DNA of 64,000 nucleotides from Aquabacterium parvum (GTDB lineage: Bacteria > Pseudomonadota > Gammaproteobacteria > Burkholderiales > Burkholderiaceae_C), in contig NZ_LFRI01000386.1 of NCBI RefSeq assembly GCF_001447195.1, forward strand, positions 402,104 through 466,103, given 5' to 3'. How positions within the stretch are numbered: the first letter of the stretch is position 1; each line of letters begins with the position of its first letter. The notes under the pieces were generated by a model, which was given only the letters and a program-made list of their open reading frames with translations, ran no database searches and was not told where the DNA came from. Positions 26,767-37,004 of this stretch are shown piece by piece. The translations under genes and the position numbers were made by a program.

Positions 26767-27689
26767 GCCCTGAACAACTGCAAAGCTGGTCGGCCCAGGC
26801 GCTGGCCCGTGTGGAAGCGGCCCTGGACGAATGGGTGCCCCGGTCGGCGCCGGCTGGGCTGGGCGATGCCATGCGCTATGGCGTGCTCGACGGTGGCAAG
26901 CGTTTGCGGGCCTTGCTCGTCGAGGCCGCTGCCGAGGCGGTGGGCGCGCTCAACGCCGCGACGGGCCGCGAAGCCGCTTTGCGTGCCGCCTGTGCCGTCG
27001 AGCTGATCCACGCGTACTCGCTGGTGCACGACGACATGCCCTGCATGGACAACGACGTGTTGCGCCGTGGCAAGCCCACGGTGCACGTGGCCTTTGGCGA
27101 AGCCCAGGCCATGCTGGCCGGTGACGCCATGCAGGCCTTGGCCTTCGAGGTGCTCACGCCCGATGTGGGCGAGGGCGCCGGGGTGTCGCCCGTCTTGCAG
27201 GCAAGGCTGGTGCGCTTGCTGGCGCGTGCCTCGGGGCAGTCCGGCATGGCCGGTGGCCAGGCCATCGACCTGGCCAGCGTGGGCCGGGCGCTCGATGAGG
27301 CCACCCTGCGCGACATGCATCGCCGCAAGACGGGCGCCTTGTTGCGCGCCAGCGTGCAGATGGGTGCTGCCTGCGCAGAGCTGGGCGCGGACTCACCCGC
27401 CTGGCAGGCCCTGACCGATTACGGCCACACCATGGGCCTGGCTTTCCAGATCGTCGACGATGTGCTGGACGCCACCCAGCCCTCCGACACCCTGGGCAAG
27501 ACCGCCGGCAAGGACGCCGACGCCAACAAGCCCACCTACGTGAGCCTGCTGGGCCTGGACGGGGCCCGCCGCGAAGCCGATGAGCTGCTGGCCCAGGCCC
27601 TGGCCGCACTGGCTCGCAGTGGCTTGAGCGCCGAAGCCACCGGGGCCCTGGCGGCCCTGGCGCACCGCATCGTCCACCGCGACCACTGA
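26763..27689 (+). CDS. ispA: Farnesyl diphosphate synthase
   Basis: The 308-residue trans-prenyltransferase contains the first aspartate-rich motif DDMPCMDND after HAYSLVH, the GGKRLR substrate motif near residue 44, and the second aspartate motif in FQIVDDVLD. It joins isopentenyl diphosphate to dimethylallyl and geranyl diphosphate to make farnesyl diphosphate for quinones and cell-wall lipid carriers. It is translationally coupled to xseB (ATGA) and followed after 22 bp by dxs, which feeds the same pathway. Confidence 0.95.
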   Translation: MSPEQLQSWSAQALARVEAALDEWVPRSAPAGLGDAMRYGVLDGGKRLRALLVEAAAEAVGALNAATGREAALRAACAVELIHAYSLVHDDMPCMDNDVLRRGKPTVHVAFGEAQAMLAGDAMQALAFEVLTPDVGEGAGVSPVLQARLVRLLARASGQSGMAGGQAIDLASVGRALDEATLRDMHRRKTGALLRASVQMGAACAELGADSPAWQALTDYGHTMGLAFQIVDDVLDATQPSDTLGKTAGKDADANKPTYVSLLGLDGARREADELLAQALAALARSGLSAEATGALAALAHRIVHRDH

Positions 27690-27711
27690 ATCAGAACAAA
27701 TCCCCACCAGG

Positions 27712-29619
27712 ATGAGCAACATGACCCACCCCCTGCTGTCGCGCGTCGACTCGCCCGCAGACCTGCGGCACCTGTCGCGAACGGAGCTCAAACAGCTCGC
27801 CACCGAGCTGCGGTCCTACCTGCTCGAAAGCGTGGCGCGCACCGGGGGGCACCTGTCGTCCAACCTCGGCACGGTGGAGCTGACCATCGCGCTGCACCAC
27901 GTCTTCAACACGCCGCACGACCGGCTGGTCTGGGACGTGGGTCACCAGACCTACCCGCACAAGATCCTGACCGGCCGCCGCGACCGCATGCCCACGCTGC
28001 GCCAGTTCGGCGGCATGAGCGGCTTCCCGCGCCGTGACGAGAGCGAGTACGACACCTTCGGCACGGCCCACTCGTCGACCTCGATCTCTGCTGCCTTGGG
28101 CATGGCGCAAGGTGCGCAGATCCGTGGTGAGTCGCGTCGATCGGTGGCCATCATCGGCGACGGCGCCATGACGGCCGGCATGGCCTTCGAGGCGCTGAAC
28201 AACGCCGGCGTGCCGCACGCCGGCAAGATGCCCAACGTGCTGGTGGTGCTCAACGACAACGACATGTCGATCTCGCCGCCGGTGGGGGCGCTCAACCGCT
28301 ACCTGGCGCGCCTGATGTCGGGCCGCTTCTACATGACCGCCCGCGAGAGCGCCAAGCACGTGCTCAGCAACGTGCCGCCGCTGTTCGAGCTGGCCAAGAA
28401 GCTCGAAGAACACGCCAAGGGCCTGGTCGTGCCGGCCACCATCTTCGAGGAGTTCGGCTTCAACTACGTCGGCCCCATCGACGGGCATGACCTCGACAGC
28501 CTGATCCCCACGCTGGAGAACCTGCGTGACCTCGAAGGCCCGCAGTTCCTGCACGTGGTCACCAAGAAGGGCTATGGCTACAAGCTGGCCGAGGCCGACC
28601 CCATTGCCTACCACGGGCCGGGTAAGTTCGACCCTGCCGTGGGCCTGAAGAAGCCCGCGCCCACTGACACCCCGCCCAAGCCCACCTTCACGCAGGTGTT
28701 CGGCCAGTGGCTGTGCGACATGGCCGCGGCCGATCCGCGCCTGGTCGGCATCACCCCGGCCATGCGCGAGGGCTCGGGCATGGTCGAGTTCCACCAGAAG
28801 TTCCCGGGGCGCTACTTCGACGTCGGCATCGCCGAACAGCACGCCGTCACCTTCGCGGGTGGCCTGGCTTGCGAGGGCTTGAAGCCTGTGGTCGCCATCT
28901 ACTCGACCTTCCTGCAGCGCGCCTACGATCAGCTCATTCACGATGTGGCCATCCAGAACCTGCCGGTGGTGTTCGCGCTCGACCGCGCCGGCATCGTGGG
29001 GGCCGACGGCGCCACGCACATGGGGGCCTTCGACATCGCCTTCGTGCGCTGCATCCCCAACTTGAGCATGCTGACCCCGGCCGACGAGGCCGAGACCCGC
29101 CAGGCGCTGAGCGCCGCCTATGCGCAGAACCACCCGGTGGCCGTGCGCTACCCGCGTGGCGCAGGCGCTGGCGTGCCGGTGCCCACCGACCTCGATCCCA
29201 TGCCCTGGGGCAAGGGCGAGGTGCGCCGCAGCGCTTCGTATGCCCAGCCCGCAGGCCAGCGCGTGGCCATCCTGGCCTTTGGCACCTTGCTGTACCCGGC
29301 CTTGAAGGCCGGTGAGGCTTTGGACGCCACCGTGGCCAACATGCGCTTCGTCAAGCCGCTCGACGTCGAGCTGGTCAAGCAACTGGCCGAGGCCAATGAC
29401 CTGATCGTGACGGTGGAAGAAGGTTGCGTGCAGGGCGGCGCCGGTTCTGCGGTGGCCGAGGCGCTCGCTGCAGCGGGCATCGCCAAGCCCATGCTGATGC
29501 TGGGTCTGCCCGATCAGTTCATCGAACACGGGGACCCGGCCAAGCTGCTGAGCCTGTGCGGGCTGGACGCGGCAGGCATCGAGCAGGCCATCCGCGACCG
29601 GCTGGCGGCGACCGCCTGA
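27712..29619 (+). CDS. dxs: 1-deoxy-D-xylulose-5-phosphate synthase
   Basis: The 635-residue thiamine-diphosphate enzyme makes the first intermediate of the MEP isoprenoid pathway from pyruvate and glyceraldehyde 3-phosphate. The cofactor-binding motif [18 protein letters not shown], the transketolase-like [12 protein letters not shown] and the active-site region [17 protein letters not shown] are intact, and the length is typical. Two in-frame ATGs (27712 and 27721) are possible starts. It ends the xseB-ispA-dxs operon, with a hairpin and T-run at 29728-29755. Confidence 0.97.
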   Translation: MSNMTHPLLSRVDSPADLRHLSRTELKQLATELRSYLLESVARTGGHLSSNLGTVELTIALHHVFNTPHDRLVWDVGHQTYPHKILTGRRDRMPTLRQFGGMSGFPRRDESEYDTFGTAHSSTSISAALGMAQGAQIRGESRRSVAIIGDGAMTAGMAFEALNNAGVPHAGKMPNVLVVLNDNDMSISPPVGALNRYLARLMSGRFYMTARESAKHVLSNVPPLFELAKKLEEHAKGLVVPATIFEEFGFNYVGPIDGHDLDSLIPTLENLRDLEGPQFLHVVTKKGYGYKLAEADPIAYHGPGKFDPAVGLKKPAPTDTPPKPTFTQVFGQWLCDMAAADPRLVGITPAMREGSGMVEFHQKFPGRYFDVGIAEQHAVTFAGGLACEGLKPVVAIYSTFLQRAYDQLIHDVAIQNLPVVFALDRAGIVGADGATHMGAFDIAFVRCIPNLSMLTPADEAETRQALSAAYAQNHPVAVRYPRGAGAGVPVPTDLDPMPWGKGEVRRSASYAQPAGQRVAILAFGTLLYPALKAGEALDATVANMRFVKPLDVELVKQLAEANDLIVTVEEGCVQGGAGSAVAEALAAAGIAKPMLMLGLPDQFIEHGDPAKLLSLCGLDAAGIEQAIRDRLAATA

Positions 29620-29727
29620 ACCCGTCGGGGGATGGCCGGGCTCGATGCCCGCGCCGCGTCTCCGTTTCTTCTTCGATGACGCACGTCGGTGACGTGCTTC
29701 GGTGACCCGCCTCGATGGCAGACCCTG

Positions 29728-29755
29728 GCCGCCTCTGCTCAGGCGGCTTCTTTTT
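29728..29755 (+). terminator. Terminator of the xseB-ispA-dxs operon
   Basis: GCCGCCT (29728-29734) and AGGCGGC (29741-29747) form a 7-bp stem with a 6-base loop, followed by TTCTTTTT. The 3' arm and T-run lie inside the last codons of the convergent hemerythrin gene, so coding sequence doubles as terminator. Confidence 0.7.
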
Positions 29756-30347
29756 GTTCGTCGATGCCGGCCGGGCTCGCCCCGCCCTCGCTGCTGCATG
29801 AGCCCCCACAGCCGCTGATGGCCTCTGCGGGCAAGGCTTCGGGCTGGGCGACTTCACCGGTGACCGGGTCATAGCCCACGCTTTTCAGGTGCAGCGACAG
29901 GCCCGAGTCCATGGTCTGGGCGTGGTGCGGGAACCAGATCGTGAGCTCGTGCGCCATCTGGCGGATGGGCTGCAATTGCCCCTGCCGGCCCAGGTCCAGG
30001 CCTTCCTTGAGCACCTTGAGCACGACCGCGTGTTGGGTGAGGTGGCAGCTGCCCGGCGCGAAGCCGGTGGCCAGCATCCAGCGGTCTTCCTGGGCGAAGT
30101 GTTCTTCGGTGTGTTCCACCAGGGCTTGCCAGCGCGAAACCAGGGCGGCGTCTTCGGCCTGCTGAACCAGGGCCAACAGGTCGACGAACTCGACGTGGGT
30201 CTGGTCCATGACGGGCATGGACAGGCTGAGGGCGTCGGACCAGATCAGCTCGGGCGCCACCGGGGTGGTGTGCGGCAGGGCATTCGGGGCGTCGGACGTG
30301 GTCGGGGCGGTGGCAGCTTCAGGCATGGCCGCGAGGTTAGCGGTCAT
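29739..30347 (-). CDS. Bacteriohemerythrin with Cys-containing tail
   Basis: The 202-residue protein has a hemerythrin four-helix bundle at about 34-162. Candidate diiron ligands are His51 (THVEF), His79 and His83 (HTEEHF), His106 (HLTQH), His141/His142 (FPHHAQTMD) and Asp147. Such proteins bind O2 reversibly and can deliver it or sense it. The C-terminal tail (163-202) is not part of the bundle and holds Cys180 and Cys184 in GCGGSC, a possible metal or disulfide site. Starts at 30347 or 30326 are both possible. It lies downstream of argH on the same strand, with two perfect hairpins between. Confidence 0.8.
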   Translation of the reverse strand: MTANLAAMPEAATAPTTSDAPNALPHTTPVAPELIWSDALSLSMPVMDQTHVEFVDLLALVQQAEDAALVSRWQALVEHTEEHFAQEDRWMLATGFAPGSCHLTQHAVVLKVLKEGLDLGRQGQLQPIRQMAHELTIWFPHHAQTMDSGLSLHLKSVGYDPVTGEVAQPEALPAEAISGCGGSCSSEGGASPAGIDEQKEAA

Positions 30348-30357
30348 GCGGCGCCGG

Positions 30358-30379
30358 CACCTTGCGGTGGCGCAAGGTG
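30358..30379. repeat. Perfect 9-bp inverted repeat upstream of hemerythrin
   Basis: CACCTTGCG and CGCAAGGTG flank a 4-base loop, 11 bp before the hemerythrin start. There is no T-run, so it is more likely an operator or leader RNA hairpin than a terminator. Confidence 0.45.
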
Positions 30380-30432
30380 CTGCGGGATTGGCTCGGGATG
30401 AAGCCCGTGCGTGCTGCGCTGCGCTGCACGCA

Positions 30433-30451
30433 GCCCCGCGTTTTGCGGGGC
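30433..30451. repeat. Perfect 7-bp GC-rich hairpin after argH
   Basis: GCCCCGC and GCGGGGC flank a 5-base loop, 45 bp past the argH stop. Without a T-run it could mark a Rho-type end or protect the argH transcript 3' end. Confidence 0.4.
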
Positions 30452-30496
30452 GCGAGCGATGGCGTGCCGTCCGGGATCGTGTCCGGCGCAGCCTCC

Positions 30497-31894
30497 TCAG
30501 GCCAGGCGGGTGCGGTGGCGGGCCACCTGGGCGCGCACCTGGGCCGGGGCGGTGCCGCCCAGCAGGTTGCGGGCGTTGAGCGAGCCGCGCAGGCTCAGCA
30601 CCTCGAACACGTCCTGCTCGATGGCTGGGTTGTAGGCCTGCAGTTGCGCCAGCGACAGCTCGGACAGGTCCACGCCCGCGGCGATGGCGTCCTTGACGGC
30701 GTGGGCCACCACCTCGTGCGCATCGCGGAAGGGCAGGCCCTTCTTGACCAGGTAGTCGGCCAGGTCGGTGGCGGTGGCGTAGCCTTTCTTGGCGGCGCGC
30801 TCCATCGCTTCGGGCTTGACGGTGATGCCGGCGGCCATCTCGGCGAAGATGCGCAGCGTGTCTTTCAAGGTGTCGACCGTGTCGAACAAGGGTTCCTTGT
30901 CCTCCTGGTTGTCCTTGTTGTAGGCCAGGGGCTGGCCCTTCATCAGGGTGATCAGGCCCATCAGGTGACCGACCACGCGGCCGGTCTTGCCGCGCGCCAG
31001 CTCGGGCACGTCGGGGTTCTTCTTCTGCGGCATGATCGACGAGCCGGTGCAGAAGCGATCGGCCAGGTCGATGAAGCCGAAGCTCTGGCTCATCCACAGG
31101 ATGAGTTCTTCCGACAGGCGCGAGACGTGCACCATCACCAGCGAAGCGGCGGCGGTGAACTCGATCGCGAAGTCGCGGTCGCTCACAGCGTCCAGGCTGT
31201 TCTGGCTAACGCCTTCGAAGCCCAGCGTGCGGGCCACGCGCTCGCGGTCCAGCGGGTAGCTGGTGCCGGCCAGCGCGGCCGAGCCCAGCGGCAGGCGGTT
31301 GATGCGGCGGCGCAGGTCGGTCATGCGCTCGGCGTCGCGCGCGAACATCTCTACATAAGCCAGCAGGTGGTGGCCAAAGGCCACGGGCTGGGCCACCTGC
31401 AGGTGGGTGAAGCCGGGCAGGATGACGTCGGCGTTCTGCTCGGCCACGTCGACCAGGGCTTTTTGCAGTTCATTGAGCAGCACACCGATTTCATCCACCT
31501 CGCCGCGCAGCCACAGGCGCACGTCGGTGGCGACCTGGTCGTTGCGCGAGCGGCCGGTGTGCAGGCGCTTGCCGGCGTCGCCGACCAGCTGGGTCAGGCG
31601 GGCCTCGATGTTCAGGTGCACGTCTTCAAGGTCGAGCTTCCACTCGAACTGACCGGACTGGATCTCTTCGGTGATCTGCGCCATGCCCTTCTGGATGGCG
31701 GCCAGGTCAGCGGCGGAGATCAGGCCCTGGGCGCACAGCATGTCGGCGTGGGCCAGCGAGCCCTGGATGTCGGCCTGCCACAGGCGCTTGTCGAAGAAGA
31801 CGCTGGCGGTGTAGCGCTTGACCAGCTCGCTCATGGGCTCGGAAAACAGGGCCGACCAGGCCTGGGACTTTTTGTCGAGTTGGTTGGTGCTCAT
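30497..31894 (-). CDS. argH: Argininosuccinate lyase
   Basis: The 465-residue enzyme cleaves argininosuccinate to arginine and fumarate, the last step of arginine synthesis. The superfamily signature [11 protein letters not shown] is intact, as are [13 protein letters not shown] and [11 protein letters not shown]. The start at 31894 matches the family N-terminus; the frame runs open further upstream through the opposite strand of the kinase gene. It is divergent from algZ with a 60-bp gap; the argH/algZR (fimS-algR) neighbourhood is also found in Pseudomonas. Confidence 0.96.
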   Translation of the reverse strand: MSTNQLDKKSQAWSALFSEPMSELVKRYTASVFFDKRLWQADIQGSLAHADMLCAQGLISAADLAAIQKGMAQITEEIQSGQFEWKLDLEDVHLNIEARLTQLVGDAGKRLHTGRSRNDQVATDVRLWLRGEVDEIGVLLNELQKALVDVAEQNADVILPGFTHLQVAQPVAFGHHLLAYVEMFARDAERMTDLRRRINRLPLGSAALAGTSYPLDRERVARTLGFEGVSQNSLDAVSDRDFAIEFTAAASLVMVHVSRLSEELILWMSQSFGFIDLADRFCTGSSIMPQKKNPDVPELARGKTGRVVGHLMGLITLMKGQPLAYNKDNQEDKEPLFDTVDTLKDTLRIFAEMAAGITVKPEAMERAAKKGYATATDLADYLVKKGLPFRDAHEVVAHAVKDAIAAGVDLSELSLAQLQAYNPAIEQDVFEVLSLRGSLNARNLLGGTAPAQVRAQVARHRTRLA

Positions 31895-31954
31895 GGCGGT
31901 GTTCGCTGGGGTGGTGGCCGCCGGGGGGCTGGCTTCACGCAGAATGTGCAAACC

Positions 31955-33130
31955 ATGGATTCTAAAGACCCTGTCGCTTCCACGCAGCCCCAGTCCACCC
32001 CGGCCTGGGCGGTGTCGACCCAGTTCGCGCTGCCGCAGGGCGATGCGACGGGTGGCGTGGCCCATGCCCCGAAGGCGTCCCTTGCCCCCTCGCCCTTTGA
32101 TGTTTGCCACGTCGGGGTGGTGCTGCGCGTGGTGCTGGGCGTGCAGGTGGTGGTGGGACTGGGGGTGAGTTTCGCGGCCTCCGGGCCGTCGGACGCGCTG
32201 GACCGCTGGGCCCAGTCCGCCATGGTGTCGCTGCCGGCCAGCCTGTTGTGGCTGGTGGTGGCTTGCAGCGTGCGCCGGGCGCTGGGTCAGGCGCCGGAGT
32301 GGGGTCAATGGTTGGGCGCTTGCAGCCTCGGGGCCATCGTCGGTGGCTTGGCGCACTGGCAGGCCCGCTGGCTGGAGCAATGGGTCACCGGGCAGGCCAT
32401 GGCCCTGGAATGGAGCTTCGTTCCACCCTTGTTGACGGGCGCGGCCTTGGCGGGCGCCACCCTGGCCTGGCTCAAACAGCGGGCACACAGCCAGCTGCCG
32501 GCCCATGCCGCTGCCCGCCTGGCCGAGCTTCAGGCCCGCATCCGGCCACACTTTTTGTTCAACACGCTCAACACGGCGATCGCCCTGGTGCAGATCGACC
32601 CGCAGCGCGCCGAGTCCGTGCTCGAAGACCTGGCTGAGTTGTTCCGCCAGGCGCTTTCTTCGCCATCGCTGCGCAGCACGCTGGCCGACGAGGTGGAGCT
32701 GGCGCGGCGTTACCTCAGCATCGAACAACTGCGCTTTGGCGAGCGTGTCACCGTGCGCTGGGAGCTCGACGATGCCGTCTCCAGTGCAGAGGTGCCCGCA
32801 CTCGTGCTGCAGCCCTTGGTGGAGAACGCCGTTCGCCATGGCATCGAGGCCAACCCCCTGGGCGGCTGGATCGTGGTGCGCACCCGCGTGCAGGCCGGTC
32901 AGGCCGTGCTCACCGTCAGCAACTCGGTGCCCACGCAAGGCCCCACGGTGGCCACGGCTGGGCATGGCATCGCCCTGCGCAACGTGCGTCAGCGGCTCAA
33001 GCTCATGCACGACGTCGAAGCCGATTTCGAGGCCGGCTTGCAAAAAGGCGAGGGCGCCCAGCCGCCGATCTACGTGGTGCGCATCGCCGTGCCGCTGCCG
33101 GCCTCTGCCAAAGGAACTGCCCCCGCATGA
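31955..33130 (+). CDS. algZ: LytS/AlgZ-type sensor histidine kinase
   Basis: The protein has 391 residues. An N-terminal membrane domain with about four helices (50-180) is followed by the His_kinase domain of the LytS/YehU type, with the phospho-acceptor region [19 protein letters not shown] and an ATP-binding part with [11 protein letters not shown] and [11 protein letters not shown]. It has no periplasmic sensor domain. It is coupled to the LytTR regulator by an ATGA overlap. In P. aeruginosa the related FimS/AlgZ acts with AlgR on minor-pilin genes. The ATG at 31955 was chosen because upstream in-frame sequence is the argH complement. Confidence 0.85.
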   Translation: MDSKDPVASTQPQSTPAWAVSTQFALPQGDATGGVAHAPKASLAPSPFDVCHVGVVLRVVLGVQVVVGLGVSFAASGPSDALDRWAQSAMVSLPASLLWLVVACSVRRALGQAPEWGQWLGACSLGAIVGGLAHWQARWLEQWVTGQAMALEWSFVPPLLTGAALAGATLAWLKQRAHSQLPAHAAARLAELQARIRPHFLFNTLNTAIALVQIDPQRAESVLEDLAELFRQALSSPSLRSTLADEVELARRYLSIEQLRFGERVTVRWELDDAVSSAEVPALVLQPLVENAVRHGIEANPLGGWIVVRTRVQAGQAVLTVSNSVPTQGPTVATAGHGIALRNVRQRLKLMHDVEADFEAGLQKGEGAQPPIYVVRIAVPLPASAKGTAPA

Positions 33131-33903
33131 ACGCGCCCAACATGTCCCTGAAAGTTGCCATCGTCGACGACGAGCCGCTGGCCCGCATGCGCATCCGAAC
33201 CTTGCTGAGCCAAACTGCCACGCCCAACGAGGTGGTGGGTGAGTTCGGGGAGTCGGTCAGCGCGCTGTTGTGGCTGCAGGAGCAGGACCAGGCAGGTCAG
33301 TCGCCAGACATGGTTGTGCTCGACATCCAGATGCCCGGGCTCGACGGCATGGTGTTGGCCGCTCGCCTGCGCGACCTGCGTCGACCGCCATCGGTGGTGT
33401 TCGTCACGGCCCACGCCGAACACGCCCTGCGCGCCTTCGACCTGGCCGCCGCCGACTACCTGACCAAACCCGTTCGCCTGGAGCGGCTCGATGCCTCGCT
33501 GGAGCGGGTGCGCAAGCTGCGCGCCGCGCTGATGCCTGTTGCCGAGCCCTTGGTGGACGACACCGAGGTGCTGGTGGTGCAAGAGCGTGGTCGCGTCGAG
33601 CGCATCCGCCTGGCCGAGGTGCTGTATTTCAAGGCCGAGCAAAAGCAGGTGCTGGTGCGCACCCTGGATGACAGCCGACTGATCGACGACTCGCTGACCG
33701 AGCTGGAAGGTCGGGTCGGGGCGCGCTTCATCCGCGTGCACCGCAATGCGCTGGTCTCGCGCCAGGCCATGAAAGCGCTGGAGCGCCGCGCTGACGACCC
33801 CGATGGCGGTGAGGCCTGGGCTGTGCAGGTGCTGCCCACGCAGGAGTGGCTGGCGGTTTCGCGCCGGCAGGTCAGCGCGGTGCGCGAAGCCATGGCTCAG
33901 TGA
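33127..33903 (+). CDS. algR: LytTR-family response regulator AlgR
   Basis: The 258-residue protein has a receiver domain ([15 protein letters not shown]; phospho-acceptor Asp in [12 protein letters not shown]; conserved Lys in YLTKPV) and a C-terminal LytTR DNA-binding domain ([20 protein letters not shown]). It works with the histidine kinase encoded just upstream. In pseudomonads AlgR activates fimU-pilVWXY1Y2E, so the pilin operon at the start of this window is a candidate target; no match to the Pseudomonas AlgR box was seen upstream of fimT. hemC, which often follows algR, is absent here. Confidence 0.88.
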   Translation: MNAPNMSLKVAIVDDEPLARMRIRTLLSQTATPNEVVGEFGESVSALLWLQEQDQAGQSPDMVVLDIQMPGLDGMVLAARLRDLRRPPSVVFVTAHAEHALRAFDLAAADYLTKPVRLERLDASLERVRKLRAALMPVAEPLVDDTEVLVVQERGRVERIRLAEVLYFKAEQKQVLVRTLDDSRLIDDSLTELEGRVGARFIRVHRNALVSRQAMKALERRADDPDGGEAWAVQVLPTQEWLAVSRRQVSAVREAMAQ

Positions 33904-33928
33904 CACCCCGCAGCGCCAGGCGGACGTG

Positions 33929-33954
33929 AAAAAGCCAGGCCTGTGGCCTGGCTT
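33929..33954 (-). terminator. Terminator at the algR/cheZ convergence
   Basis: AAGCCAGGCC and GGCCTGGCTT form a perfect 10-bp stem with a 3-base loop. On the minus strand it runs into TTTTT, making it a strong terminator for the flhDC-motAB-cheYZ side; the symmetry may also serve algR. Confidence 0.8.
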
Positions 33955-34011
33955 GTCGGGTGCGAGAGGGTTGGCTGGCGGCGCTGTGTGGTGTCGCTGA
34001 GCCGAGTGGCC

Positions 34012-34671
34012 TCAGAAGCCCAGGCTGGCCAACAGGTCGTCGACTTCGCTCTGATTGGCAACCACGTCGGAGCGACCTTCCGCATTGACGACGGGGCCCT
34101 CGAGCACGATGTTGTCCGGATCGGGGTGGTGGTGCGCGGTGAGCGCGGCCTCCACCTTTTGAGCCTGCTCGGGCGGCGCGGCCTGCACCAGCAACTTGAC
34201 CAGTTGGCCTTCAAGGTCGTTGGCCAGTTTCACCACCTTGGCCACGACCTGACCGGTGAGGTCATGGAAGTCCTGGGCCATCATGATGTCGGTCAGGTGC
34301 CCGTCCACGCGCTTGGTGACGGTCTCGACGTCTTGAACGAAGTTGAACACCGCACCGCTGGCCACGGCCTTCACGGGGTCTGCCGTGATCAGGGCGGCCA
34401 GTTTGCGGGTTTCGTCCGCGATGTGCTCCTGGTCCGCCTTGGCGGTGTCCACCAGGTTGAGCACCTTTTCGGCTGCGTCGGCGGTCTTGGTCGCGATGTA
34501 GGTCAGGCGGCTGCGCGCATCGGGCAGGTCGTCCACCGTGTTCTTCAGGCCGGGCAGCACGCCCAGCATGTTCATCGTGTCGTGCAGCTGGCGCGTCAGG
34601 GTGCCCAGTTGCTGGAAGATCTCGGGCGAGGCCGCTGGCATCACCATGTTGTCTGGCAAATCCACCTTCAT
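34012..34671 (-). CDS. cheZ: Chemotaxis phosphatase CheZ
   Basis: The 219-residue helical protein contains the catalytic helix sequence MMAQDFHDLTGQVVAKVV with the Gln that positions water for CheY-P hydrolysis, and the C-terminal CheY-binding peptide QSEVDDLLASLGF. It ends the chemotaxis signal. It lies 17 bp after cheY, and a terminator follows. Between these motifs is a His-rich linker (AALTAHHHPDPDN). Confidence 0.94.
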   Translation of the reverse strand: MKVDLPDNMVMPAASPEIFQQLGTLTRQLHDTMNMLGVLPGLKNTVDDLPDARSRLTYIATKTADAAEKVLNLVDTAKADQEHIADETRKLAALITADPVKAVASGAVFNFVQDVETVTKRVDGHLTDIMMAQDFHDLTGQVVAKVVKLANDLEGQLVKLLVQAAPPEQAQKVEAALTAHHHPDPDNIVLEGPVVNAEGRSDVVANQSEVDDLLASLGF

Positions 34672-34688
34672 GGCGTGCTCCCAGTGTT

Positions 34689-35087
34689 TCAGGCCGTGGC
34701 GGCCAGTTTCTGCATGATCTTCTGGACCTTCTCTTCCAAGGTGGCCTTGGTGAAGGGCTTGACGATGTAGCCGGCGGCGCCAGTCTGGGCAGCCAGCACG
34801 ATGTCTTCCTTGCGGGCTTCAGCGGTCACCATCAGCACCGGCAGGTGCTTGAGGCTGTCGTCGGCCTTGATGGCCTTGAGCAGCTCGAAGCCATTCATGT
34901 TGGGCATGTTGATGTCGCTGACCACGAAGTCGAACTTGCCGTTCTTGAGCATGTTCAGGGCGACGGCGCCGTCTTCGGCCTCTTCTGCGTTGTTGTAGCC
35001 GCTTTCCTTGAGCAGGCCCCGGACGATCCGGCGCATGGTGGAAAAGTCGTCCACGATGAGAAATTTCATGTCCGCGGGGTTGCTCAT
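34689..35087 (-). CDS. cheY: Chemotaxis response regulator CheY
   Basis: This 132-residue single receiver domain has the acidic pair in [10 protein letters not shown], the phospho-acceptor Asp in [12 protein letters not shown], Thr in VTAEA and Lys in YIVKPF. Phosphorylated CheY binds the flagellar switch and CheZ removes the phosphate. An AAAAGGACGAG sequence before ATG 35087 gives a good ribosome-binding site; an ATG six codons later is the alternative start. It lies between motB and cheZ. Confidence 0.95.
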   Translation of the reverse strand: MSNPADMKFLIVDDFSTMRRIVRGLLKESGYNNAEEAEDGAVALNMLKNGKFDFVVSDINMPNMNGFELLKAIKADDSLKHLPVLMVTAEARKEDIVLAAQTGAAGYIVKPFTKATLEEKVQKIMQKLAATA

Positions 35088-35141
35088 GACTCGTCCTTTT
35101 TCAAACGCGGGCTGTGTGTGGTTGCCCTCGGGTACACAGGG

Positions 35142-36110
35142 TTATCGGCCGGTGAGGCTGGGCCTTGAGGGTTTGATGTCGGGCGCCGGCTCCTCTTCGG
35201 GCGGTGCTTCGTCATCTTCTTCGTCGATCGCTTCGATCTTCGATGCCTGGAAGAACCGGTCCTCGGCCTCGCGGTTCATCACGATCACGCTGATGCGCCG
35301 GTTCAAGGGGCTTTCCGGGTTGCCCTTCTCGAACAGCATGCTCGCAGCCAGCCCTTGCACGCGCAAGACCTTGCTGCCGCTGAGGCCTCCAACAATGAGC
35401 TCGCGTCGAGACGCATTGGCCCGGTCGGCCGACAGCTCCCAGTTGCTGTAGCCGATGTCGCCTGCGCTGAATGGTTTGGCGTCGGTGTGTCCTTCGATGG
35501 TCAGTCGGTTGGGCACCTCGTCGAGCACCCCGCCGATCGCCCGGAGGATGTCGCGCATGTAGCCCTGAACCTGGGCGTCGCCGCTTTCGAACATCGGCCT
35601 TTGCTGGTCGTCCACGATCTGGATGCGCAGGCCCTCGGCCGTCATGTCGAGCTGGATCTGACTTTTGTACTTGGCCAGCCGTTCGTCGTTGGCGATCACC
35701 TCTTCCACCTTGGCCTTGAGCACGCGCAGCCGCTCGGCCTCGGCGCGGGCCTGTTCCATCTTCAGCGCCTTTTTGCGGCGCTTTTCATCGGCGGTTTCGG
35801 ACTGGCCTTTCTTGACCTGACCGGTTGACTCCGACAGGCTGTTGCCACCGCCCTTGATGATGGACGAGGCATCCCCCGCGCCCGAGCCGCCAAACATGGC
35901 GACTTTGAGCGGGCTGTTGAAGTAGTCGGCGATGCCCTTTTTGTCGCCTTCGGTGGTCGAGCCCAGCAGCCACATCAGCAGGAAGAAGGCCATCATGGCC
36001 GTCACGAAGTCGGCATAGGCGATCTTCCACGCACCACCGTGAGCGGCATGGCCGCCCTTCTTGATGCGCTTGATGATGATCGGCTGGACCTTCTTCGAAT
36101 CACCGGCCAT
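35142..36110 (-). CDS. motB: Flagellar stator protein MotB
   Basis: The protein has 322 residues. A single transmembrane helix (about 29-50) carries the proton-binding Asp34 in YADFVTAMMAFFLLMWLL. A plug and linker segment follows, then the OmpA-like peptidoglycan-binding domain with TIEGHTDAKPF and NWELSADRANASRRELI. It anchors the stator to the cell wall. The C-terminus ends in an acidic, Pro/Glu-rich tail. It is 36 bp after motA and precedes cheY. Confidence 0.96.
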   Translation of the reverse strand: MAGDSKKVQPIIIKRIKKGGHAAHGGAWKIAYADFVTAMMAFFLLMWLLGSTTEGDKKGIADYFNSPLKVAMFGGSGAGDASSIIKGGGNSLSESTGQVKKGQSETADEKRRKKALKMEQARAEAERLRVLKAKVEEVIANDERLAKYKSQIQLDMTAEGLRIQIVDDQQRPMFESGDAQVQGYMRDILRAIGGVLDEVPNRLTIEGHTDAKPFSAGDIGYSNWELSADRANASRRELIVGGLSGSKVLRVQGLAASMLFEKGNPESPLNRRISVIVMNREAEDRFFQASKIEAIDEEDDEAPPEEEPAPDIKPSRPSLTGR

Positions 36111-36146
36111 GTCGGGTTCCTCGGGTGTGTGCGTTCAAGCGAACGC

Positions 36147-37004
36147 TCACTTCTTCTTGACGTGGGCTTCGAGCTCGGCGAAGGTCGGTCGCTCGGTCGA
36201 GTACAGCACCTTGCGGCCGAACTCGATGGCCACCTGCGGGGCGTAGCCCTGCATCGAGGCCAGCAGCACGGTCTTGACGACCTGGAATTCCTTGGTGCCT
36301 TCGTCGAGCTTTTGCTCCATCAGGCCGCCCAGGGGTTCGACCACGCCGTAGGCCAGCAAGATGCCCAGGAAGGTGCCGACCAGCGCCGAGCCGATCATGC
36401 CGCCCAGCACGGCGGGCGGCTGGCCCACCGAGCCCATGGTGTTGACCACGCCGAGCACGGCGGCCACGATGCCGAAGGCGGGCAGGGCGCCGGCCAGGCG
36501 GGCCACGGCCGCCACGGCGCCATGGCCTTCGTGGTGGTGGGTGTCGATCTCGTTGTCCATGAGGGTCTCGATCTCGTGGGCGTTGAGGTTGCCCGAGACC
36601 ATCATGCGCAGGTAGTCGGTGATGAACTCGACGACGTGGTGGTCGCTGCCCATGGTCGGGTACTTCTTGAACAGGGCCGAGTTGTGCGGGTCTTCGACGT
36701 CCTTTTCGATGGACATCAGGCCTTCCTTGCGCACCTTCTGCAGGATCTCGAACATCATCGCCATCAGCTCCATGTACCGGTCTTTCGTGTACTTGGAGCC
36801 CTTGAACAGCGGGCCGAATTGCGCGATCACCGCCTTGACGGTCTTGGGCTGGTTGTTCACCAGGAATGCACCGATGGCACCGCCCGCGATGGCCATCATC
36901 TCGGTGGGCAGGGCCTTGATGATGACCTGCATGTTGCCGCCGTGGATGGCGTAGGCGCCAAAGATGCAGCCAAGGCAAAGGATGTAGCCGATTGCGACAA
37001 ACAT
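36147..37004 (-). CDS. motA: Flagellar stator protein MotA
   Basis: The 285-residue protein has four transmembrane helices and a large cytoplasmic loop. The Pro in LPAFGIVAAVLG and the Pro in YGVVEPLGG are the conserved stator prolines, and the loop segment RKEGLMSIEKDVEDP holds the charged residues that touch FliG. It forms the proton-driven stator with MotB. A terminator after flhC separates it from the flhDC operon, so it needs its own promoter in the 297-bp gap upstream. Confidence 0.96.
   Translation of the reverse strand: MFVAIGYILCLGCIFGAYAIHGGNMQVIIKALPTEMMAIAGGAIGAFLVNNQPKTVKAVIAQFGPLFKGSKYTKDRYMELMAMMFEILQKVRKEGLMSIEKDVEDPHNSALFKKYPTMGSDHHVVEFITDYLRMMVSGNLNAHEIETLMDNEIDTHHHEGHGAVAAVARLAGALPAFGIVAAVLGVVNTMGSVGQPPAVLGGMIGSALVGTFLGILLAYGVVEPLGGLMEQKLDEGTKEFQVVKTVLLASMQGYAPQVAIEFGRKVLYSTERPTFAELEAHVKKK

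Noticed and set aside
30362..31954. Upstream extension of the algZ frame
   Set aside because: This part lies antisense to argH and encodes no known domain; the kinase starts with its membrane domain after 31955.
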